Assembly (NCBI GenBank): GCA_039707465.1
Contig: CM077643.1
Coordinates: 65,970,605-66,034,604 of the forward strand
DNA length: 64,000 bases
Direction of reading: 5' to 3'
Source: Rhabdophis nuchalis
Taxonomy: Eukaryota > Chordata > Lepidosauria > Squamata > Natricidae
Under the pieces are notes generated by a model. The model was not told the origin of the DNA. It was given only the letters and a program-made list of their open reading frames with translations, and did no database searches. This document shows, one piece after another, positions 32,284 to 43,833 of the stretch. The first letter of the stretch is position 1; the number at the start of each line of letters is the position of its first letter. The position numbers were made by a program, and so were the translations under genes.

Positions 32284-33800
32284 CTCACTATTCATTTCAG
32301 TGAAAGCTTCCCCCCCCCCTTTTAGCAACCTCTTTATTCTTTTTTTTTCAAAAGCATAAGCTTTTTCCTCAAGACAGTTTGTAACTCTAAAACCCTCTGT
32401 TCTTTAAAAAAAGGATTACGTATCCAGAATACTAAAGGCAACTGAAATTAATTTTTTTATCAAGGCCCTTTGAAGACAATCTCTTCTCTCTTTTTTTTTG
32501 TCAGACTGTGCCCACACTCTTTATTTTTGGTTTTTAATTTTTTGAAATGGAGGCACCATGTGCCAGGCACTCAACTTGCTGCCTTTTATTTATAAAATAC
32601 ATTCTGTGCCACTTAGCAATGGTTGTTGGTCTATGCTTCCTGGCTATTTGTTTGCCAAGCACGTGAAATATAGAAATGGGTTTATAAAATCTTCCCCTTT
32701 GATCTCTAACTGAAAGGTTGAAAACACGGTTGTCATTGTATTATCCCTGACTAGCAAATGACATTTAAAGGACATGGAGGAACAGTTGGATAGTCTATCA
32801 CTCAGAAGACCTGTGAGCTTTCCCCAATAGTCTAGCTGTCACTCCTTTTCTTTGCATCTTTTTCTCTTGTTTTAGATGCAGAAATCGGGCATTGTAGGGA
32901 TTTGATTGTGCTCCAATAATTTGAGTTTCAATCCTCTCTCCTTAGACTTATAGTGTAGAGGGCCTGGGTATCGCTGCCAATTAGTGTTCACTAGTGTATC
33001 ACTAGCACTAGATGCTAGTTTTCAATCAGTCATCTAAAAACTAAGTGGTAAAACTACATTTTTCGTACTTCAGCAAAATCGGTCTATTGCTTATCAGTTT
33101 TGAAACCTTGCTCCTGGCTACCAAGAAAATTTTTGCCTCCAGCGACTGATATTTAAGCAGTATGTTTGTCTTCAAGCTATAGTTGAGTACTTAATTTTAG
33201 GTTTTATTTATAAGGAGAACCAATTGCAGTCTGGGCATAAGAAATCCCAAAGTGTATTTTTTAATATAAGATACTTATTTCCCATTTTTCCTGCAAGGAG
33301 ATCAAAGCTAGTCATATAAACTCTCTGTCACTTCTGCTTAGTAGTTCTAGAGTTTGGCTGGCATAAGTGTTATCCAAGTGAACTCCCTGGTTGAGTGGGA
33401 ATTTAAACCTGAACTTGCTTAGGCTTAGCTAAACTGTTATCATAGCAACTCATTGGCTCTTCTTAGAAGAACTATATAAGACTATCAATTTTAAATAAAT
33501 TGTTTTTAAATAAATTAGGAATTCCTGTGCCATGTTGCAGCCTATAAGTATAAAGGTATGTAAGCATTTTGAATGTTAAGTCCTACCCTAGGTCCTGCCT
33601 TAGGTATTCCTAGGTATTTGAAAGTTAATTCCTGCCCTAGGTATGAACTAAGTTATAGTCATTTGAACGTTTCTCATTTCTAAATGTTTTTACAATACTT
33701 GTTGGGTTCTGATAATCAACTTTTAAAAAAGGTTCTGTTAATCTTAAATAGATGGTATCAAGTAAAGAAAAATGTTGATTTCATAGCCTTGTCTCTTAAA
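32284..33800. other. Intronic DNA, nothing recognised
   Basis: AT-rich with a C-run at about 32,310-32,319 and an X-box-like GTTATCATAGCAAC at 33,436-33,449. Confidence 0.45.
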
Positions 33801-33804
33801 TATT

Positions 33805-34203
33805 ACCGTATTTTTTGGAGTATAAGACGCATCATGATTTTGAAGAGGTAAATTTTTTTTAAAAAAGGTTTTGCCCTCCCTGGCTCCCAGGAGCACTCTG
33901 CAGGCATCCCAACCATCTGCACACCCCATTTTTTGTGAAAAATGGGCATGCCAAGACTTTGGGGGCCAGAGAGGGCAAAAAATGCAAAGCGTGGGAGCTT
34001 GATCTTCTTAAAGAGTAAGGCTTTTATTGATCTCCAATCCACTTTTCTCTTCAGCGGAGAGGGAAAGACGTGGGGGCTGCTGAATGGCTGCTGTTGTGCC
34101 TGGCTGGGAACAGCCTATTGGATGAGGAGGGCTGGGGATCCCTTCTGTGGATCCCTTCCTTGAGCGGCAAAAGGGAAGCATAAAGGAAATGAGGCTGTTT
34201 TGT

Positions 34204-34234
<31 letters not shown>

Positions 34235-35462
34235 GCACGCATGCCAAATCCACCCTGATCTGTCATGCTGTGAAGAGATACGATAGCTGGGCTCAATAGC
34301 AGCAGTAGCAATGAGCACTGCATGACAGATCCGGAGAGATTGGTGGGGGGGCTGGGGGGGAAGAAAGGGAAGAGGACAAATCTCTGCACGAAGACTTTTC
34401 TCAGGACCCTAGATCTCCACTTTCTCTTTGAAAAAAGCTATTGGCGTCATTGGATTTTGGCTAGTGAAAGAAGCGTGGGATGGAAAGGAAACTTCAAAAT
34501 GCGGCAGCTGCCAGGCTCCAGGAATATGGCACTTGTATTCTGAAGTTCGCTTTCCATCCCGCGCTTGTTCTATTAGCCAAAATCCCGATGATGCAAATAG
34601 CATTTTTCTGGAGAGAAAGTGGAGATCTGGGGTCCTGAGAAAAGCCTTCGTGGAGATTTTGTCTCTTTCCTTCCTCTAACCCCTCCCCGAAGCCGCCCGG
34701 ATTTGTCCTGCAGCGAAGAGATATGGTAGCTGGGCGCAATAGCAATAGGCAGATCTGGGAGAGATTGGGGAGGAGGCAGGGGGAGGAAGGGAAGGAAAGA
34801 GGAACAATCTCCTCTCTATGAAGACTTACCAGAACACTAGACTTCCTCACCCCCCCTCCCCATCTCTCCGGATTCTCAGGAGCCAAAACCCTTTGAATCA
34901 AGCTTGATTGTCCCCATTTCAGGTTTTTAACTTCTCAAAGTTGCCTTCTGAGAAATCTACCTTCTCTGAGGCACCTTTCGTTTGAAGAAGGAGGGCAACT
35001 TAAAGCAGCGCTTCCTTAAACCAAAGCCTCTGAGTAACTGAGAAAGAAAGGTGTGCTTTTCGGGCAGCAGTTTCCGGCAGATTCCAAGCGCGGCTTTCTT
35101 TCCCAGTTACTCAGTCTTTGGTATACTTCTCCCTCACCCTCCTCCTCCTGCAAGCGAAAGGTGCCTCAGAGATTCGGTGGACAGCTCAGGGGAGACAATG
35201 GCCACAATGATTTTATTCCCCAGCAATCTGAGGAGCTGCTGCCACCGCCGTCACCCACACAGCCCTCCTGGGAGTCAAGCCGAGTGGAAGTCCTGAAAGC
35301 GAAACCTCTCTCCTTTCCAGCGATCACTATCTCTGCAGCGCCAGATTCACCTGCCCCGTTTTCAGATGACCCAGGCAGCTACATTCGTGTATAAGCCGCA
35401 CCCAGATTTTCACCCTCTTTTCTGGAGTAAAAAGGTGCATCTTATATTCAGAAAAATACGGT
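33805..35462 (+). mobile_element. Palindrome-rich DNA transposon relic, TATAAGACGCA-end family, copy 1
   Basis: Termini ACCGTATTTTTTGGAGTATA and TTATATTCAGAAAAATACGG are inverted repeats (the rule TATAAGACGCA/TGCATCTTATA extends them to about 28 bp). The inside is GC-rich compared with the flanks. It holds two long imperfect palindromes (34,378-34,660 and 34,964-35,172), a direct duplication (about 34,244-34,420 and 34,692-34,850) and a (CA)n run at 34,206-34,229. No transposase was recognised. The duplicated target sequence is unclear. Confidence 0.75.
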
Positions 35463-37235
35463 ATTTGAAATATTTGTAATATAATACAGATAAGCCATCC
35501 CAGATAATAAACTCTATGTGGGCCTCTATGGGACCTGCTTTATGCCAGAGTCCAATTTGTAGTGAATCTGAGTGATTTTATTCAGAAGATAACATATAAC
35601 TCACTAACATATACTGCAGCTTGACCTCCAACTCAACATTTCCTACAGGGGATCATGTCACCTTAAACAGGATTGCTTGATAGCTTTCTCTATAAGCAAT
35701 AAGAGTAGAGAAATATTGAGATTTACCCATTGCCCATTTCCAATCTGAGGTACCACTTTTAATAATGACTGTAGCTCTTGGTCATTTGGTTCATCCCTTT
35801 TTGTTCTCCATTCTTCTTTCATTTCATCTCTCTCAATTCCTTAAAAAAATAAGGCAACCTTGGCCACCATAAGGAGTAATAGAGTGCATAGGCGTGTTCT
35901 CTCATTCCAGGTGATGTCTAAATTGGAGCATGCACTTAACTTTCAGATCTCTCTGAAACCCAGTAGAGTCCATCAGTTGCCTGTGATGGACCAATCAAAT
36001 AAGCCCTGGCTTCCTGTGATAGGAAGTAGCGCCAGAGCATTCCAAGGCAATCATGTGATCTGACCATGATAGACAGATGATGATCATCTCCAAATTCAGA
36101 TCACATTGCAACTATCCTGACAAATGAAACCTAAATCCAGTGTGTGACACAATTGTGTGTTGAATCTTCAGTGATTTAGATTGGGTCCATGGCTGTAACA
36201 ATTGCCATGAATTCCTGAGCTACCTCAGATTTTGTCCCCAGAGAAGGCATATAAACTATAAATGGTGCTTTGGAGCACCATCTCTGAATGCCATCCGTGT
36301 ACTGAAAATGGCCATGTTTCAGCTTAAAATCGGACCATTTTTTGATATAGTTTTCCTGATAGCATAGAACAAGAATGTTAAATTCATATTCCTTTGGATA
36401 TTGTTGGATGATAGTTCCACTGACTCTCAGTGTTTACTATATTGACTGGATGAAATGAGAGCTCAACTTCAGTAACAATTGGAAAGCCACTTGAGGTGAA
36501 CTTATCCAAGTAGCTGGCATATATGTTGGCCTTTCTATTGGAATGTTGGTATAAGGCTCTACCTGATGCAGCATAAGAAATGCTTGGGAAATCCTTATTC
36601 ATTTTGTGAGAATTTTTGGGAAGATTGATACTGGTGTTTGAATTTACAGTAACTTGGGTTCGTTGTTTATAAGCTTAGGTTTAATATTTAATATTAATAT
36701 CGCAGAATGACAGGATGAAATTCTTCTACAGGATCTCATAAAATAGGAGTTAAGTATAAAGACCAGAATTTGGGTGGGGAGGTGGTAGGCAGAGTCCATT
36801 GTGCTTCTAGCTGGCATTCTACACTCCCCCATGCTGGTAGCTTTTTCTAGTGCTCATTAAAAGGGATGTGGGCAGACTGGTAAGGGGAGGTGTAGCTGGT
36901 AAGTCTCATTTCTGTTTCCATACATTGGCATGGATAACGTTGGAGTAAAGGTTTTAACTGCACTGTTCATAACTAGAGTATTGCTTTAATATTAGCATAT
37001 TATAGTATACAGCATTCTCCTGTGCGCTGCTTGGAGAATCCAAGCATGAGTTAACTTCTGTCTATCTACCCAGACACTGAGATGTAAAAGCTTTGGTCAT
37101 GCATCCTCTGTTCTACTGAGTCCAGTTTTCAACTCAGTCTAGTCCAGGAAAGACATATTCAAAACTTCTTTACAGTTTTTAAGCAGATAGATAGCTTGGA
37201 TTCTCAATTTTAGTTTATTTTTGTTTTTCTTTCTG
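35463..37235. other. Intronic DNA, nothing classified
   Basis: Mixed composition, no exon. Segments near 35,860-36,230 and 36,380-36,600 have repeat-like character, but I could not place them in a family. Confidence 0.4.
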
Positions 37236-39009
37236 TTTCCTTTGGCGAGATATTTACAGTTTGGGTTACAAGAGCCGGCAGCATCGGAGGGGGCTTCTGC
37301 CACTGCGTGTGACTTTAGCTGATTCCTCTCAGCTGCTGGTGCCTGGGTGGCCTAACCAGGTTGCCAGTGGGCCGCTACCACAATGGACTTCCAAAATTAC
37401 GGCAGGCAGCTCTAGAGGAGTGCATTAGATCAGACCGCTATTTTTGGCGTTCCGGCGGATCCTTTTATTGGCGTGGGGCATGTCGGATTTGAATTTTGCA
37501 CCAACAGCAAGCATGCCTCTTTGCCTTTCACTGCGTGTGCGTGGATGAGTCAGCCCGGCCGCCACCACTACCTTAAATTTAAATGCTCCACAGACATTGG
37601 CCAGAGCCGGTCATATTCTGTAGATTCAAAGGCTGGTTTTTTTGGCGCCACAGAGTCGTTTGCCGGTTCATGCCATTTTTCTTTCTTCACGATTGCAGTG
37701 ATCTGGTGAGTGGAGCTACAATTTGCACAGGATCCAATTTAAACACATCAAGGCCGGAAGTCCTTCCCAGACCTACTAGGCCTCATTATCAGCCAGTTCA
37801 TCCTTGTGGCGACAGAATCAAGGCCTGATTTCCATTTCAAAATGGCGGAGAGAGGCCTATCAGGGAGCGGAGACCAGGCCAAAGTATCAACTAGCCAACA
37901 CCCAGTCCAAATATCCCACCCCAGAAGGGCTGATGCAACTACCAGGGAGGCATCGAGGGGAGCTAGGTCCCAACGTTCTTCAAGAAAGGAATCCACACTC
38001 CCTGACAGAGATTCCAAGAGGTGCCAAAAGGCATTGGAAAAGCAGTTTGCAAAGGGCCAAAGACAAATCAGAGCTAAAGCCCCACAGGCTATTTCACCTG
38101 GGGAAAACGGAAATTGACTGTCCTTTGCAATCTGAGCCTTCCTCTTCCTTAATGGAGGAAGAACATCAAGATTGATCACTATATGGCTCCATAGGGGTCC
38201 ATGGTTCTCGAGCCCCCTCCCCTGTGGAGGAATTTGCCCTCAGGGTCCAGCTCTTTCACAAGAGGTGCACAATATCATCTTCCGGGCCATTTCTCAAGGG
38301 ATTGCTGAGGGTTTCCAACAAAGAGACCAGCACCCTGTCCATCTTGCTCCTACCCATCTGCTAGTACAGGGTCCCCATATTAGGACATTTATACAGGGAC
38401 CTCCCTCCCCGTGCCCCTCCCTATCCAGTGAGGAGTCCTTTTGGGGAGAGGAAGAACAGACTGATCAAGAACTATCGGAGGACAAGTGCCTCACTTCAGA
38501 CAAACCCACAATCACCGGCCTCTTTAAGTTGGCCTTGTTCAAATCCCTTAGGGGAGATTAGGTAGACCTGAGGAGGTGACTACGGATCTTCAGGATCCTA
38601 GTGACAGGTTGTTTAATGAACCAGCTCTGGTGCAGGCTGTTCATAGACATGATCCAGTGTCAGTGGTTACAACAAGGTTCCCTAGTAGCACCCAATGGAA
38701 ATGACAAGAGGCTCTACACCCAAGCCTGAAAGAGCTACTACAGTTGCCCTCTGTGGATGTGGCATTTCTGACTTCGGCTTCAATTCTACCCTCAGATCTG
38801 ATGGAAGGTCTGAAGGCGGAGGATAAGAAGGCAGAAAAATCCTTTCATAAGACACATCAGGCGACAGCCTGGACCTCAGTTTTTATTACGGCCTCTCTTC
38901 TTTGACTTCGCCAGATGCAATTCAGATTGTCCCCAGAGGACACCAGGCTACGCCAAGACGTTAACAAGTTAATGGCACCAGCCAAATTTTCTGCAGACGC
39001 TACCTTAAT

Positions 39010-40196
39010 GTGGTCAGATTTGCATCCAGGACCTTAGCGTCCAACATTACTTTGTGTCGCCTCCTGTGGCTTTGCCATTGGCATGCGGAATTGAGGTCAA
39101 AGTGGAAGTTGGCTTCTGTTCCCTTTAAGGAAGGTAACCTGTTCAGGAAATTGCTAGAACCTATCCTAATCGTGAACAAGGATAAGAGGAAGGTTTTGTC
39201 TCACAACAACAGGAGAGCAGAGCGAATGACCCCTTCTTATTTTCGTAGGCAACCATTTTGGCCCCTTGAGGCAGGCCTCAATGCTCCTTCTCTCCACACC
39301 CCTACTCCAAAGGAATTGATCATCCCCAGAACAGACAGTCCTTTCAGGATAGGGGCAGACAGCAGGCCGCTGCCAGATGGCCATTTTAAGGGTCTGGCAA
39401 CAGACCTTTCCATAGAGCTAAGTGACTCCCAACATCCTCCTCCCATTGGAGGGCGGTTGCAGCTTTTCACTGCTCAATGGGAGATGATAACCACAGACAT
39501 GTGGCTTCTACAAATCATAAAGCTGGGTCTTACTTTGGAGTTCATCTCCACGCCCCCGAGGCACTTCATTCGGTGTCCCACCCCCACCTACATTTCTAAA
39601 AAGGGTCTCATGGAAACTGAAATTCAGCATCTATTAGAGATCAGGGCCATAGAACTGGTCCCTGTAGGGCAGGAGGGGTGGGGCTTCTACTAAATCCTAT
39701 TTCTAGTGCCAAAAAATCAGGGGTGGGGGGTTAGAGAGCTATCCTAGATCTGAAGAAGCTCAACATACACTTGGTGTACAAACGCTTCAAAATGCAATCC
39801 CTGCAATCCATCCTGGGATGCCTTTGGGAGGGTGACTTCTTAACATCAATAGATCTAAAGGAAGCTTACCTTCATGTCTCATTCCGGCCATCCCACAGAA
39901 GGTTCCTGAGGTTCTATTACGTAGGACACCATTACCAATACAGAGCCCTGCCATTCAGCCTATCATCAGCACCCAGGACCTTCACCAAATTGTTAGCTGC
40001 AGTTGCAGCACACCTCAGATCAAGACCCATGAAGCTCCATTGTTACCTGGATGAAATCCTCATCCAGTCGTCATCTCTCGTGCAGGCAAGGCCCGAACTC
40101 CATCTTACAATACAAATGCTCCAGGACCCCGGATTCTCTCTAAACCTGGAGAAAAGCCACCTGATTCCCACCACCAGACTGCTCCAGCAGTGTTAG
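39010..40196 (+). pseudogene. DIRS-like reverse transcriptase, broken
   Basis: The pre-RT segment (39,010-39,693) ends in a stop after VGQEGWGFY, the point where RT begins in the intact relative. RT resumes in another frame at 39,771 with FKMQSLQSILGCLWEGDFL, TSIDLKEAYLHVSF (motif A, with D and the usual Y) and QYRALPFSLSSAPRTFTKLL (motif B region). The catalytic box reads YLDE at 40,044-40,055 where YLDD is expected. With the stop, the frame change and the altered box, this copy cannot encode an active enzyme. Confidence 0.75.
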
Positions 40197-40480
40197 ACAC
40201 CATATCCTGCAAGTTTTCTTTCTCCCAGGAATGTCTACACAGCATCAGAACCCTGTTGAACCAAGTTCAAAGATTGCAAGCAGTGAAAGTAGTAGTTCTT
40301 TCCCAGCTTCTGGGAAAGATGATTTCATGCATTGCAATAGTTCCTTGGGCATGTCTACATGCAAGAATCCCCCAGTGGTTCCTCCTACCATACCAGAGAG
40401 TTGGTGCCAGCAGTTCCCATGCGAAGGTTTGCATTCCGCCAAAAGTCATTCGTTCCCTCCGCTAGTGACAGTCTCCAGCC

Positions 40481-40690
40481 ATGACAAAGGGCTGCCTGTT
40501 CAAGGAGCCCAGCCATTTGAACATTACATTGGATGCCAGCCTATTCGGCTGGGGTGCCCATCTCCAGACTCAAGTAACTCAGAGACAGTGGTCCCCAGAG
40601 GAAGTATTACACAACATCAATTGGCTGGAGCTGAGAGCAGTACAGCTGGTCCCTCTCTCGAAGATACTCGAAGAGAGTATCTCTCTTGGA
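40481..40690 (+). pseudogene. DIRS-like RNase H start, truncated
   Basis: The frame reads HLNITLDASLFGWGAHLQ and QRQWSPEEVLHNINWLELRA, corresponding to the first RNase H strand (catalytic D in LDAS) and the following acidic LE. It then loses homology at about 40,690. It is in a different frame from the RT part. Confidence 0.7.
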
Positions 40691-40699
40691 AATGTTAAA

Positions 40700-41345
40700 G
40701 CAGTGGTAGTCTTGCATGACTACTTTAATGTCTATCCTTAGTTGTTTGCTTATGTATGTGCATACATAGACAGGTTGCTTCACTTGTAGTCTTAACAGAA
40801 GTGTTGCTTGGGCATACATAACATATAGTACTGAAATCTATTAAGAAAGAATTGAAAGTAAATTATTAAAGGGTTTACTCGCTAATGTTTAGAGGGCCTG
40901 TTGATGTGGTTTTTGTTTTCTTTTTAAGGTGTGAATTCCTCTAAAAAGAGTAGGAGAAGGCCAATCAATCATATTTTATGCAAAAAAATGCATTTAAGCT
41001 CTGCTTGTATTTTATTAGTATCAGGAATTAATGGAATTTACTGTAACAAAACGACTGAAGGTTTTGTTAATTGATCTATATAGCGTCTATATTATGCTTT
41101 GAATAAGCAAATTTGTAGACTCCAGTTATTCTCAGATTGATTTGCTTTTTTTCTGAATTTTTCAATTTCTGAATATGTCAGTTTTGTTTTCTTAGATAGT
41201 TTTGCTTTTAGAAGCACAATTCTATTTTTTATGCTTTTTCATGTACATTTCAAATGCATGTATAGGTGTTGGATTTTTTTTGCAACATATCAAATATATT
41301 TAGTTTTTTTAGAACAGTTTTCCCTAACATAATATAACTTTGTGC
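40700..41345. other. Intronic DNA, nothing recognised
   Basis: AT-rich sequence after the DIRS truncation point. Confidence 0.45.
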
Positions 41346-41475
41346 TGGTAGTCCTTGTTTATATAGCTTTTATTCAGGACTTCTCAGTTATAGCAGTGCT
41401 GAAAAAGTAACTTTACAACCCATTTGTGACTTTAACAGAGTTCTTCAGTAATATAATTGCCATTTTAGTCAGCAG
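41346..41475 (+). mobile_element. MITE fragment, left end only, GGTAGTCCT family
   Basis: Starts TGGTAGTCCTTGTTTATATA and contains AACTTTACAACCCATTTGTG. The right part is lost. Confidence 0.5.
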
Positions 41476-41599
41476 GCATTGTACTGTGTGGCCTGTGCTT
41501 TTTCTTTTTTTCTCCCTTGCAGAGTAGAGAGATTTCAGGGAGAGATAGCAAGAAAGTAAGCTATTTGCTGTTGTATACCTCAAAAGCAATAAGATTGTG

Positions 41600-41845
41600 C
41601 TGGCAACCTGGTGCTCGGAGCCAGAGGCATATTATTCAAATAGTTTACAGCACTTCCTTGAAATCTTTTTCTCACCAATATCTTTGTTCTGATGAACTCA
41701 AGGTTGACTCAACCTTCCATCCTTCCAAGGTCAGCAAAATGAAGACCCAGATTGTTGGAGCCAATAGGCTGACTTTGTAAACTGCTTAGAGAGGGCTGTA
41801 AAGCACCATGGAGCGGTATATAAGTCCAAGTACTAAGTGCTATAA
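41600..41845 (+). mobile_element. tRNA-type SINE, 3' part
   Basis: Carries the conserved body AAGGTTGACTCAACCTTCCA, TGACTTTGTAAACTGCTTAG, AGAGGGCTGTAAAGCACC and the end GGAGCGGTATATAAGTCCAA. The tRNA-like head is degraded. The same body lies in reverse at 51,222-51,367. Confidence 0.75.
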
Positions 41846-41850
41846 ATATT

Positions 41851-42110
41851 ATCTAAAACAGGGGTGTCAAACTCGCTGTCAGACCTGCAACTGGTTCCTG
41901 TTAGGATCTTTGGTCTGCCACACTCTATTATAGTGCTATGCTGTTTCATTAGTGGAGAATTGGGAGGGGAAATAGTAAGGAGTAGAATGTGTTGTTGCAG
42001 CCTGCAGTCCGGATGCGTCATGCATTGGTGATGCCCATGTCTGGTTTAGCAAAAGAAAAAAGTTACAATATGCCATGTGACGACGCGAGTTTGACACCCC
42101 TGATCTAAAA
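41851..42110 (+). mobile_element. hAT/Charlie-like MITE with perfect ends and duplication
   Basis: The element 41,859-42,102 has perfect 18-bp inverted ends, CAGGGGTGTCAAACTCGC and its exact complement. It is flanked by the 8-bp duplication ATCTAAAA at 41,851-41,858 and 42,103-42,110. Only 244 bp long, so no transposase. It sits immediately after the SINE. Perfect ends suggest a relatively recent insertion. Confidence 0.92.
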
Positions 42111-42459
42111 TGTCATTTGTTCTCCACACAAGTCCTAGAAAAGATAGGATAAGAGATAAAGAGAAATAAAGCTAAATAAATGAAGCAAAAGCATTATATT
42201 CATTCCTTTATTTGTTGAAAAAAAGAACTAGCCAAAGCTATATATTTATTTGTGGCAAAAGTATGTGAACTGCTAGGATTATCAGTTCATTTGAAGAGAA
42301 AGTTAGAGTAAGGTATTTCAGTCAGATGATAATTAGGTATTAGTTTGCAGGATCCTTCCTTATTTAAGGAACAGAATTCTGGGTATTCGTTATCAAAGTC
42401 TAATCTTCGCAACACAAGGATTGGAAGGTATGTCTTGGCTCTAACAAAGGAAATTTCTG

Positions 42460-43330
42460 AAGACCTCCAAAAAAGCAGTTATTGATGGTCACTGGGCTGG
42501 AAACTATTTTCAAAGAGGTTGGACTCCACTAGTCCAGTGCCGGAGAGTTCATATATAAATGGTGACAATTTAGCACCAATGTTATTTTCCCCAGGAATGA
42601 TTGACCAACCAAGATCACACTAAGAGCAAGGTCTTGAAGAATCTCGGGGTAGTTTATAAAGAACTAACATCTCTTGCATTGGTGAATGCCAATGTTCATG
42701 AGATCACCGTCAGGAGAACACTGAAAAAACAAAAGTGTGCATGGCAGGGCTGCAAGGAAAAAAATAATACTCCAAAAAGAACATTGCTGCCCATCTACAG
42801 TTTGTGAAAGACCATATGGATAAGCCAGAAAACTACTGAAAGAATATTTTGTAAAGAGATCAGACCAAAATAGAACTTTTGGCTTGACTGAAAAGCATTA
42901 TTTTGGAAAAAGGCAGACACTGCATTCCAGGATATGGTGTTGGCTGTATCTTGGTTTGGGCAGCTTTGCTGCCTCTGGATCAGGATGGCTTGCCATTATT
43001 GATAGAACTAAGTGTTCTAAATTGTACCAGCAAATCTACAGGGAAATGTCAAAATATCTGTCTGTGAACTAAAGCTCAAGAAAAAGTGGGTCATGCAACA
43101 GGGCAGTGACCCAAAATACACAAGTCGGATGATTAAAGAATGGTTAAAGCAGAATACAGTTAATGTTTTGCAATGGTTCTGATCTTAAGCCTATAGAAAT
43201 GTTATGGAAGGACCTGAAGCAGGTAGTTCATATGAAGAAGTCCATCAACTAAGTTGAAGCTGTGTTGTAAGGAAGAATAGGCTCAAATTCCTCTAAGAGA
43301 TGTGCCAGACTGATTCACAGCTATCGGAAA
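42460..43330 (+). pseudogene. Tc1-like transposase remnant
   Basis: Pieces in changing frames include a helix-turn-helix-like N-terminal part (near 42,600-42,760), a block reading VLAVSWFGQLCCLWIRMACHY-like near 42,935-42,998, DPKYTSRMIKEWLKQN (about 43,108-43,155, including the second catalytic D of the DDE/D triad and the HTS-like motif), and SDLKPIEMLWKDLKQV (about 43,180-43,225). Multiple stops and frameshifts make it inactive. Confidence 0.7.
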
Positions 43331-43448
43331 CATTTAATTGCAGTTATTGCTGCCAAAGGTGGGGGACGTTCACTGAAAGCAAAGATATGTACATTTGTCT
43401 CACAAATACATATGCAGCTTTGGATCATTCTCAATAAATAAATGAACA

Positions 43449-43451
<3 letters not shown>

Positions 43452-43527
<76 letters not shown>

Positions 43528-43690
43528 AAATTGATATAGCCTCCCATCTCTCCCAAAGGGGACTCTGGGTGGCATATTATAATAAATAAAACAGTCAATA
43601 TAAAACCAATAAAAATCTCAAAAGTCACAATAATATAACATAAAAATAAAAATATTAATTCTGGATGAAGGGAGGATAAAAATTGCCCCT
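43452..43690 (-). mobile_element. LINE 3' end inserted in reverse into the Tc1 element, with (ATCT)n tail
   Basis: A (TATC)n run at 43,452-43,527 adjoins the reverse of a LINE 3' module. Read on the minus strand it is GCCACCCAGAGTCCCCTTTG followed by a short stem and GATA repeats. This explains the break in the Tc1 3' region. Confidence 0.7.
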
Positions 43691-43833
43691 TCCATCACAT
43701 GTTTCTGACTCATTTATTTAATTGGCCTTGATTTATCTAGGTTTATATGGACTTATTTGGAGAATATATTACATTTTAGCTTATATTTATGCAGAAATAT
43801 CAAAAATTCTAAAGTGTTCACAAACGTTTGAGT

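Larger units (their letters stand above)
37240..40695 (+). mobile_element. Decayed DIRS-like retrotransposon, family 2, 3'-truncated
   Basis: GC content rises abruptly near 37,260. A gag-like region (about 37,800-38,560) with FKLALFKSLRGD at its end is followed by a pre-RT block, IGGRLQLFTAQWEMITTDMW (39,449-39,510), as in the better DIRS at 52-57 kb. The RT (39,590-40,196) and the start of RNase H (NITLDASLFGWGAHLQ, about 40,505-40,560; NNINWLELRA-like, 40,612) follow. Homology ends near 40,695, so the rest of RNase H and the recombinase are missing, and no inverted terminal repeats were found. The two DIRS copies clearly differ at protein level, so they are separate families. Confidence 0.75.
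42256..43831 (+). mobile_element. Tc1-like DNA transposon, degenerate, with nested insertion
   Basis: The left end CAAAAGTATGTGAACTGC (42,256) and the right end GTTCACAAACGTTTG (to 43,831) are inverted repeats with several mismatches. A transposase relic runs from about 42,460 to 43,330. The 3' part has the familiar TTTGTCTCACAAATACATAT and TTTGGATCATTCTCAATAAA, then (after the insertion at 43,452-43,690) ATATTTATGCAGAAATATC and AAAATTCTAAAGTGTTCACA. The order of these pieces across the insertion shows it is one element. Confidence 0.75.

Noticed and set aside
34051..35394. Several frames of 60-135 codons on both strands
   Set aside because: All lie in the palindrome-rich DNA element and mirror each other because of its inverted arms.
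43452..43527. Regular repeat considered as a CRISPR-like or satellite array
   Set aside because: It is a simple tetranucleotide microsatellite with no spacers.
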